Origin: Glycomyces tritici
GTDB lineage: Bacteria > Actinomycetota > Actinomycetes > Mycobacteriales > Micromonosporaceae
Assembly: GCF_030403505.1 (NCBI RefSeq)
Contig: NZ_JAUEMJ010000002.1
Span: 248,001 to 312,000, forward strand
DNA length: 64,000 bases
Reading direction: 5' to 3'
A model generated the notes under the pieces. That model was not told the origin of the DNA, made no database searches, and saw nothing but the letters and a program-made list of their open reading frames with translations. Shown here piece after piece: positions 27,157 through 34,493 of the stretch (position 1 is the first letter of the stretch; each line of letters opens with the position of its first letter). Made by a program: the position numbers and the translations under genes.

Positions 27157-27170
27157 TCGAAGCGCTTCGA
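27157..27170. promoter_or_regulatory. LacI operator 2 (TCGAAGCGCTTCGA)
   Basis: An exact second copy of the palindrome, 59 bp centre to centre from the first. Paired operators upstream of GH3-lacI allow looping or promoter occlusion by the LacI protein encoded downstream. Confidence 0.85.
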
Positions 27171-27314
27171 TTGAGGATGCAAGATTTCTACACCTTGGCC
27201 GTGATCCAAGTCAAGCCAGGCGGCGGGCGACAACGTACGCGATTGACGGGTTTCAACCGTTTCGCAGGTGTTTAACCTGCGGAAACAAGCGGGGTAACAA
27301 TCGTGAAACAGACG

Positions 27315-28559
27315 CTAGGCGCCCAGCGGCGTGGGCATCCTTCCGGCGTCGATGTCGTTGAGGATGCCCGTGGCCGCTCCCAGGGCGGGGGCCTCGTGGC
27401 CCAGGGCGGACACGACGATCTCGGCGCCTCCGGCCCCGGAGGCGTGGGTGCGGGCGGCCAGCTCGCGCTCGGCCGCAGGGGCGATCCAGGGGCTCAGCGC
27501 CTGGTAGTGGCCGCCGAGGACCACCGCTTCGGGGTTGAGGAGGTCCACGGCGAGCGCGATGCCCGCGCCGAGCGCGCGTCCGATGCGGTCCAGGGCCTCG
27601 AGCACGCCCGCCTCCTCGGCGCGGGCGCGGGTGACCACGTCCTCGACCTCGGCCTCGACTTCGGCTCCGGCGATGTCCTCCGATTCGGACAGCGTCTTGA
27701 GGACGGCGCTGATGCCCGCGAGGTCCTCGACGCGGCCGACGCGGCCGTCTACGTCGATGAGGAGGTTGCCGATCTCGCCGGCGAATCCCGTCGCGCCGCG
27801 GCGCAGTTCGCCGTCCACGATGAGGCCGGCGCCGAGGCCGATCTCACCGGTCAGGTAGATCATGTTGGACACCCCGGCCCAGGAGCCGAAGCGCTGCTCG
27901 GCCACGGCGCCGAGGTTGGCGTCGTTGTCGGCGGTCACGGCGTACTTGGGGTCGCGCATGGCCTGGCGCAGGCGCCCGGTGAGATCGAAGTCCTCCCAGC
28001 CGAGCATGGGGGCGCGCTGGACGACGCCGCCGTTGTCGATCAGGCCGGGGACGGCGACGGCGAGCCCGAGGATCTGGCGGCCCTCGGCGTCCATCTTGTC
28101 GACGGCGCGCTTGGCGAGGCCCGCGAGGGCGGAGACGGAGCGCCCGGGGGTGGAGCCGGCGCCGTCGTGGGCGCGGCGCCACGACAGCAGCCGATTGCCG
28201 GCGAGATCGACGGCGACGAGCGTCATGTAGTCCACATTGACTTCCACGCCGAGTGAGGCGTAGTAGCCGCTGTCGACGCTGAGCAGCACTGCGGGGCGGC
28301 CGATGTTGCCGATGACCGAACCCGATTCGCGCAGTACGCGCCGCTCGATGAGCTCGGCCACGAGTGAGGAGACCGTGGCCTTGTTGAGGCCGGTCTTCGC
28401 GGCGAGATCCGCACGGGAGCAACGCCCTTCGGCGCGCACCTGGCGCAGCACGAACCCGAGGTTGTTGGCCCGCACGTCGGTGAAGTCGGCGCGTTTGGCC
28501 CGGACCCGCGCTTCCTCGCCGACAGCCCCGGCCGACTTCGACGCTATGCGCATCGCCAT
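27315..28559 (-). CDS. ROK family repressor, XylR-like
   Basis: A 414-residue regulator with an N-terminal winged HTH (VRANNLGFVLRQVRAEGRCSRADLAAKTGLNKATVSSLVAELIERRVL) and a ROK sugar-kinase-like domain: GLAVAVPGLIDNGGVVQRAPMLGW, VTADNDANLGAVAE and GEIGLGAGLIVDGELRRGATGFAGEIGN. The cysteine-rich zinc motif of most ROK proteins (CxCGxxGCxE) is absent; the equivalent reads VDGRVGRVEDLAG. Divergent from the sugar importer, with an XylR-type operator between them, and a second operator before GH31-xylBA, so I infer it is the xylose/isoprimeverose repressor. Start ATG 28559 (MAMRIASK) has AGGAGG five bases upstream. Confidence 0.9.
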   Translation of the reverse strand: MAMRIASKSAGAVGEEARVRAKRADFTDVRANNLGFVLRQVRAEGRCSRADLAAKTGLNKATVSSLVAELIERRVLRESGSVIGNIGRPAVLLSVDSGYYASLGVEVNVDYMTLVAVDLAGNRLLSWRRAHDGAGSTPGRSVSALAGLAKRAVDKMDAEGRQILGLAVAVPGLIDNGGVVQRAPMLGWEDFDLTGRLRQAMRDPKYAVTADNDANLGAVAEQRFGSWAGVSNMIYLTGEIGLGAGLIVDGELRRGATGFAGEIGNLLIDVDGRVGRVEDLAGISAVLKTLSESEDIAGAEVEAEVEDVVTRARAEEAGVLEALDRIGRALGAGIALAVDLLNPEAVVLGGHYQALSPWIAPAAERELAARTHASGAGGAEIVVSALGHEAPALGAATGILNDIDAGRMPTPLGA

Positions 28560-28638
28560 GTGTTCCTCCTGTGCATGTCCCGGCTTATTCTGATAGATCG
28601 CGACAACCGGTTCTCGGGCGGTCCCTGACCGTTGCGCA

Positions 28639-28652
28639 GCGAAGCGTTTCAC
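28639..28652. promoter_or_regulatory. Degenerate LacI-type palindrome
   Basis: GCGAAGCGTTTCAC matches 10 of 14 positions of TCGAAGCGCTTCGA, within the ROK/importer intergenic region. It may link this divergent promoter to the LacI regulator; similarity at this level can arise by chance in GC-rich DNA. Confidence 0.35.
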
Positions 28653-28736
28653 CACAAGGGCCGTTCCCGAATCGTGATCAATCCGCGCCCGTTTCGCCTG
28701 ACCCCCGGCTTGTGCCGGGTGTCACCGTGCGCTACT

Positions 28737-28761
28737 TTAGTTTATCGAATAGCCGAACTAA
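28737..28761. promoter_or_regulatory. XylR/ROK-type operator before the sugar importer
   Basis: A 25-bp site of form TTAGTTT-N11-GAACTAA, the same arms and length as the Bacillus XylR operator (TTAGTTT-N11-AAACTAA). It lies 71 bp before the importer lipoprotein start. A near-identical copy is found at 43992-44016. AT-rich against the local background. Confidence 0.8.
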
Positions 28762-28831
28762 TTATCGGCCAGACCCCCCGCAAGACCCAGTAAGACCCTC
28801 ACATGTGCAGTACGACCGAAAGGACAGCATC

Positions 28832-30517
28832 GTGGCTACTCCCTCAGACGGGTCGATCTTCCGGCGCCGCTCCCTCCTCAAGGCAGCCGGCCTCGGCGCG
28901 GCTGGTGCCGCGGGCCTTCCCTTCATCGCCGCGTGCAGCGACATCGAATCGGGCGCAGGCACCTCGCAGACGACCGACGGCTTCGACTTCCTGCCCGAAT
29001 ACAAGGAATGGCCGCTCCCGGTCGAACCCGACCTGATCGGCGAGCCGCCGAACCACCCCTCGGGCTTCACCACCTACCCCGAGCCCGTGCCGGCCATCGA
29101 GAACCTCCCCTCCAACAGCGGGACCTTCGAGATCACCATGCCGATGTGGGGCGAGGCCCCCTCGAACGACGACCCCTACTTCCAGGCGGTCGCCGAGGCC
29201 AGCGGCGGCACCCGGGTGAACCTGCGCCAGGCGGACGGCAACACCTACGCCGAGACCTCGGTGCAGTGGCTCAACGCCAACGAGTTCGGCGACGGCATCA
29301 TGTTCTTCGCCTGGATGATCGCCTCGCACCCGAACTTCCAGGAGACGGTGGTCAACACCTTCTACGACCTGACCGACATCGTCAAGGGCGACATCTCCGA
29401 GCGCTGGCCGCTGCTGGCCGGCCTCCCGACCGCCTCCTGGGGCCAGTCGGTCTGGTCGACCGACCCGAACGACCCCGAGACGGCCCGCGTCTTCGCCATC
29501 CCCGGCTCCTTCTCCGGCGGTTCGAACAACGCGATGTTCGCCCGCACCGACCTGCTCGAGGAGAAGGGCCTGGCCCTGCCGACCTCCGTCGAGGAGCTCC
29601 TCGAGGTCGCCCGCGCAGTGAGCGACGACGCCGGCGGCCGCTGGGCCTTCGGCGGCACCGACTACCTCACCCCGGCCTGGTTCGGCCTCGCCGGCGGCGA
29701 CGGCTGGGCCTACATCGACGGCAAACTCGTGCACAACTGCGAGCGCCCCGAGTACACCGAGTGGCTCGAGTTCCGCCGCACCATCTGGGACGAGAAGCTG
29801 GTCCACCCCGACCTTCCCTCGGGCACGCTCGACGGCCAGGCCCTGCACAAGGCCGGGACCATCGTCTTCCAGCTCGACGGCATCTCCTGGTGGCAGGGGT
29901 TCATCGACCAGTCCACCGCCGAGGGCACCGGCGGCACCATCGCCCCGCTCGGCGCGCTCGCCGCGAAGGGCCGCAAGCCCCTCGTGCACGTCAACACCAG
30001 CGTCGACTCCTGGACCTTCCTCAACAAGGACCTCTCCAAGGAGCAGGTCGAGGAGTTCCTCGACTTCTGCAACTTCGCCTCGGCGCCGTTCGGCACCACC
30101 GAGTACGAGATCCTCAACTACGGCATCGAGGGCACGCACTTCACGTACGGCCCGGACGGCGTCCCGGTCTTCAACGAGGTCGGCACCACCGTCGTCCAGG
30201 CCCCGGTGAACCACAAGACGATCTCCGGGCACGTGCAGCAGTTCCTCTCCGGCACGCCCGACATGGTCCAGGCCCGCTTCGAGTACAACGCCTCCTTGAA
30301 GGAGTTCGCCGAGGTCAACATCTTCGAGGGCATGCGCGTCGAGGGCCCGGCCGACTTCAAGTCCGCCGGCCAGGTGCTCATCGACCAGCAGAACGACATC
30401 GCGTTCGGCCGCGCCGACCTCTCGTCGATCCCCGACATGGTCGAGACCTGGAAGGCCAACGGCGGCGACGCCGGCCGCGAGCACTACACCGCCGCTTACG
30501 AAAAGCTGCACGGCTAA
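28832..30517 (+). CDS. Sugar ABC transporter substrate-binding lipoprotein (Tat)
   Basis: A 561-residue extracellular solute-binding protein of the large LplA-like type. The N terminus FRRRSLLKAAGLG is a twin-arginine signal, and the lipobox FIAAC gives lipid attachment at that cysteine. The mature protein has the two-lobe binder pattern (ITMPMWGEAPSNDDPYFQAVAE near the start, GTIVFQLDGISWWQGF in the middle). It delivers oligosaccharides to the two downstream permeases. Start GTG 28832 has AAAGGAC six bases upstream. Regulation by the ROK protein is inferred from the operator upstream. Substrate is probably a xylo- or xyloglucan oligosaccharide, from context only. Confidence 0.92.
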   Translation: MATPSDGSIFRRRSLLKAAGLGAAGAAGLPFIAACSDIESGAGTSQTTDGFDFLPEYKEWPLPVEPDLIGEPPNHPSGFTTYPEPVPAIENLPSNSGTFEITMPMWGEAPSNDDPYFQAVAEASGGTRVNLRQADGNTYAETSVQWLNANEFGDGIMFFAWMIASHPNFQETVVNTFYDLTDIVKGDISERWPLLAGLPTASWGQSVWSTDPNDPETARVFAIPGSFSGGSNNAMFARTDLLEEKGLALPTSVEELLEVARAVSDDAGGRWAFGGTDYLTPAWFGLAGGDGWAYIDGKLVHNCERPEYTEWLEFRRTIWDEKLVHPDLPSGTLDGQALHKAGTIVFQLDGISWWQGFIDQSTAEGTGGTIAPLGALAAKGRKPLVHVNTSVDSWTFLNKDLSKEQVEEFLDFCNFASAPFGTTEYEILNYGIEGTHFTYGPDGVPVFNEVGTTVVQAPVNHKTISGHVQQFLSGTPDMVQARFEYNASLKEFAEVNIFEGMRVEGPADFKSAGQVLIDQQNDIAFGRADLSSIPDMVETWKANGGDAGREHYTAAYEKLHG

Positions 30518-30524
30518 GGCGCCC

Positions 30525-30556
30525 GGCCGGGTCGCGACACTCGTCGCGGCCCGGCC
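30525..30556 (+). terminator. Intra-operon hairpin after the binding-protein gene
   Basis: A 14-bp stem (30525-30538 with 30543-30556, one G-T pair, ACTC loop) between the binding protein and the first permease. In sugar ABC operons such hairpins stabilise the binding-protein mRNA and reduce read-through, giving excess binder over permease. Confidence 0.7.
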
Positions 30557-30602
30557 TCCCCGTCCCCGCACAGGTACTCACTGACTGGATTTCACACAAG
30601 CG

Positions 30603-31586
30603 ATGGCAGCTCTCCAGACCTCAGCGCCCCCGGCTCCGTCCGGGCAGGACCGCCGCACCATTGTCAAGCGCAAGCGGACCGTGGCCCAGCGGTTCCGGTC
30701 CGACTGGCCGCTCCTGCTCATGACGCTCCCGGCCATGGCCCAGCTCGCGGTGTTCTTCTACTGGCCCTCGGCCTGGAACATCATCGCGTTCATGGACTAC
30801 AGCCCGCACCGCCCGTTCTGGGAGAACCCCCTGGTGGGCTTCGCCTGGTTCGAGCGGCTGTTCGACAACCCGTACTTCCTGCCGGCGCTGCTGAACACGC
30901 TGAAGTACTCGTTCGCGAACCTGCTGTTCCTGTTCCCGCTGTCGATCGTCCTGGCGCTGGTCATGCACTCGGTGGTCTCCACCAAGGTCCGCAGCGTCTT
31001 CCAGTCGGTCGTGTACCTGCCGTACTTCTTCTCCTGGGTCCTGGTCGTCACCGTGTTCGTCCAGACGCTCGGCTCCGACGGCCTGGTCTCCAACTGGCTC
31101 CTCGGCTTCGGCGGCGAGCGGCTGACGTTCACCTCGAACCCGGACACGTTCATGTTCCTGGCCTGGCTGCAGTGGGCGTGGAAGGACGCGGGCTGGGGCA
31201 TGATCATCTTCCTCGCGGCCCTCGCCTCGATCAACCCGAGCCTGTACGAGGCCGCGGCCGTGGACGGCGCCAGCCGCTGGCGGCGCATGTGGCACATCAC
31301 CCTGCCGGGCATCCGGCCCGTGATCGTGCTGCTGCTGATCCTCCACATCGGCGGCATCCTCTCGGTCGGCTTCGAGCAGTACCAGCTGCAGCGCGACGCG
31401 ATCGGCTACCAGACCACGGAAGTGCTCGACACCTTCATCTACTACCGCAGCGTCATCGGCACCGAGGGCCCGTCCTTCGGCACCGCGGCCGGCCTGTTCA
31501 AGGGCGTGATCGGGCTGATCCTGGTCCTCATCGCCAACAACGTCGCGCACCGCCTCGGAGAGCAAGGGATCTACCAGAAGTCATGA
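30603..31586 (+). CDS. Sugar ABC transporter permease 1 (LplB-like)
   Basis: A 327-residue inner-membrane permease with six helices (PLLLMTLPAMAQLAVFFYWPSAWN to GLFKGVIGLILVLIANNVAH). The coupling loop EAAAVDGASRWRRMWHITLPGIRP is the EAA motif that docks on the ATPase. It pairs with permease 2, whose ATG overlaps its stop by 4 bp. Start ATG 30603 lies 85 bp past the binding-protein stop and beyond the hairpin. No ATPase gene is in the operon. Confidence 0.93.
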   Translation: MAALQTSAPPAPSGQDRRTIVKRKRTVAQRFRSDWPLLLMTLPAMAQLAVFFYWPSAWNIIAFMDYSPHRPFWENPLVGFAWFERLFDNPYFLPALLNTLKYSFANLLFLFPLSIVLALVMHSVVSTKVRSVFQSVVYLPYFFSWVLVVTVFVQTLGSDGLVSNWLLGFGGERLTFTSNPDTFMFLAWLQWAWKDAGWGMIIFLAALASINPSLYEAAAVDGASRWRRMWHITLPGIRPVIVLLLILHIGGILSVGFEQYQLQRDAIGYQTTEVLDTFIYYRSVIGTEGPSFGTAAGLFKGVIGLILVLIANNVAHRLGEQGIYQKS

Positions 31587-32515
31587 CCGCCATCGACACC
31601 AAGCTCAAGCCCCGCAAGAGTGCGCGCCCCGTCTGGGACGAGGAGCCCTCGTGGTTCGGGAAGTTCGTCAAGGCGCTCTTCCTGATCGCCTACGGCGCGG
31701 CCATCGTCCTGCCGATCTGGGCGGTCGTGGCCACCAGCTTCGCCAGTGAGGAGTCGCTCGCCAAGGCGGGCGGGAACCTGCTGCTGATCCCCACCGAGTT
31801 CAGCCTCGCGGCCTACCGGGAGATCTTCGACGGCGGCGCGCTCACGAAGTCGCTGATCCTCACGATCGGCCTGACCGCGGGCGGGACCGCGCTGAGCATG
31901 GTCCTGACCATCGGCGCGGCCTACGGCCTCTCGCGGACCGGCTCGCTGCTGCACCGCCCGCTGCTCATGCTCGTGCTCTTCACGTTCCTGTTCGCGCCGG
32001 GCCTGTACCCGAGCTTCCTGGTCGTGCAGAAGCTGGGCCTGTTCAACAACTACCTGTCGATCATCCTGCCGATGGCGCTGAGCGCCTTCAACCTCATCGT
32101 GCTCAGGGCGTTCTTCATGAACAGCGTCCCGACCGAGCTGCTCGACGCGGCGCGCATGGACGGCGCGGGCGAGTTCCGCACCCTGTTCAAGATCGTGCTG
32201 CCGATGTCGAAGGCGATCCTCGCGGTCATCGCGCTGTTCTACGCGGTCGGCTACTGGAACATCTACTTCTCGGCGGTGCTGTACATCCCGGGCCTGGAGA
32301 CCCAGCCGATCCAGGTCGTGCTCCAGCGGATGCTCATGTCCACGCAGGGCCTGCCGGGCGCTGCGGCGAACGTGAGCCAGTACCAGTCCGCCGCGCCGGA
32401 CGCGGCGCTGAAGATGGCCGTGGTCGTCTGCACGATCATCCCGATCGTCATCATGTACCCGTTCATCCAGAAGCACTTCACGAAGGCCGTCATCACCGGC
32501 GCCATCAAGGGCTAG
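31583..32515 (+). CDS. Sugar ABC transporter permease 2 (MalG/LplC-like)
   Basis: A 310-residue permease with six helices (LFLIAYGAAIVLPIWAVVATSF at the start, MAVVVCTIIPIVIMYPFIQKHF at the end). The EAA-type loop is ELLDAARMDGAGEFRTLFKIVLPMSK. The C terminus FTKAVITGAIKG is the usual ending of this permease class. ATG 31583 overlaps the previous stop (ATGA). The operon ends here with a strong terminator and has no ATP-binding subunit; actinobacteria commonly supply a shared ATPase (MsiK) from elsewhere, so I infer that here. Confidence 0.93.
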   Translation: MTAIDTKLKPRKSARPVWDEEPSWFGKFVKALFLIAYGAAIVLPIWAVVATSFASEESLAKAGGNLLLIPTEFSLAAYREIFDGGALTKSLILTIGLTAGGTALSMVLTIGAAYGLSRTGSLLHRPLLMLVLFTFLFAPGLYPSFLVVQKLGLFNNYLSIILPMALSAFNLIVLRAFFMNSVPTELLDAARMDGAGEFRTLFKIVLPMSKAILAVIALFYAVGYWNIYFSAVLYIPGLETQPIQVVLQRMLMSTQGLPGAAANVSQYQSAAPDAALKMAVVVCTIIPIVIMYPFIQKHFTKAVITGAIKG

Positions 32516-32541
32516 CAGCCCGCTCGATCTCCCCCTGGTGC

Positions 32542-32576
32542 AAAGGGCCGCCTCCGCATTGCGGAGGCGGCCCTTT
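32542..32576 (+). terminator. Terminator of the sugar importer operon
   Basis: A perfect 16-bp stem (AAAGGGCCGCCTCCGC, 32542-32557 with 32561-32576) with a 3-nt ATT loop, 26 bp past the permease stop. Confidence 0.9.
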
Positions 32577-32604
32577 CACGTGTCCGAGGGCGTGCAGGCG
32601 CGGC

Positions 32605-32633
32605 GTGAAAGTGCAGTGGGACCGGAGTGAAAG
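32605..32633 (+). promoter_or_regulatory. GTGAAAG direct repeats before drrA-like gene
   Basis: Two GTGAAAG heptamers (32605-32611, 32627-32633) 22 bp apart, two DNA turns, which is the geometry of SARP binding sites. A third copy lies inverted at 32573-32579. A weak -10 (CATGCT, 32644-32649) follows ten bases later. A SARP-domain regulator is encoded convergently just downstream of drrAB. Confidence 0.4.
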
Positions 32634-32700
32634 CCGGGCCGCGCATGCTGGCGGCACAGCAAGCAGACCAGTGATGTGCAGCAGCCAGAGAGGCGCACCC

Positions 32701-33659
<959 letters not shown>

Positions 33660-33663
<4 letters not shown>

Positions 33664-34490
33664 GCGCCGTCGCGACCGGAACGCCGAACACGAACGGACT
33701 GCGCGCGGAGACGACGTGGACGACCAAGCGCGGGACGCTCGCGCAGTCGGCCACGATGGCGGCCCGCTCGCTCGCCTCGATCAGGCACGCGCCCGCCCAG
33801 CTCGTCGACTTCTTCATGATCCCGCTGATGATCCTGCTGTCCGTCACGTTCTTCATGGGCGGCCAGATGATGGGCTCCTGGCAGGACTTCCTGCAGTACG
33901 CGGGGCCGACCATCATCGCGATGGGCCTCTTCTTCGCCGTCACCGCAACGGGTCTCGGCCTCTACGGCGACATCAAGGAAGGCGTGTTCGACCGCCTCAC
34001 CGCCATGCCCGTGTCGCGGTTCGCGCTGCTCGCCGGGCGGGTCGCCGCGGACATGGTGAAGTACGCGTGGGCGATGCTCGTCGTCGGCGGCGTCGCCTTC
34101 GCGATCGGCTACCGCGCCGAAGCGGGCGTCCTCGGCACGGCGGCCGCCGCGGGTGCGATGCTGCTGTTCCTGTTCGCCGCGTCCTGGTCGATGGTCCTGG
34201 TCGGGCTCACCGCCAAGAGCGAGGAGCAGATCCAGACCTGGATGATCAGCCTCCTCATGCCGCTCGCGTACACCTCCACGATCTTCGTGGAGATCGACTC
34301 GCTCCCCGGCGCCGTGCAGTGGTGGGCCGAGATCAACCCGCTCACCGCCCTCGCCGACTCGATGCGGGTCTTCCTCGACGGCGGGGACCCGGGCGGCGAG
34401 GTGCTCGCGCTCCTCGGCTGGTGCGCCGCGCTCACCGCCGTGTTCGTGCCGCTGTCGCTGCGGGCCTACCGCCGCAAGCTCAGCGACTGA
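33660..34490 (+). CDS. ABC-2 type exporter permease, DrrB-like
   Basis: A 276-residue membrane subunit with six helices (LVDFFMIPLMILLSVTFFMGG, IIAMGLFFAVTATGLGLYG, WAMLVVGGVAFAIGY, AAAGAMLLFLFAASWSMVLVGL, then two near the C terminus). The ABC-2 segment IKEGVFDRLTAMPVSRFALLAGRV between helices 2 and 3 is characteristic. Translationally coupled to the DrrA-like ATPase by an ATGA overlap. It ends 3 bp from the stop of the convergent SARP regulator, without space for a terminator, so the two transcripts probably overlap at their 3' ends. Confidence 0.92.
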
Positions 34491-34493
34491 CCG

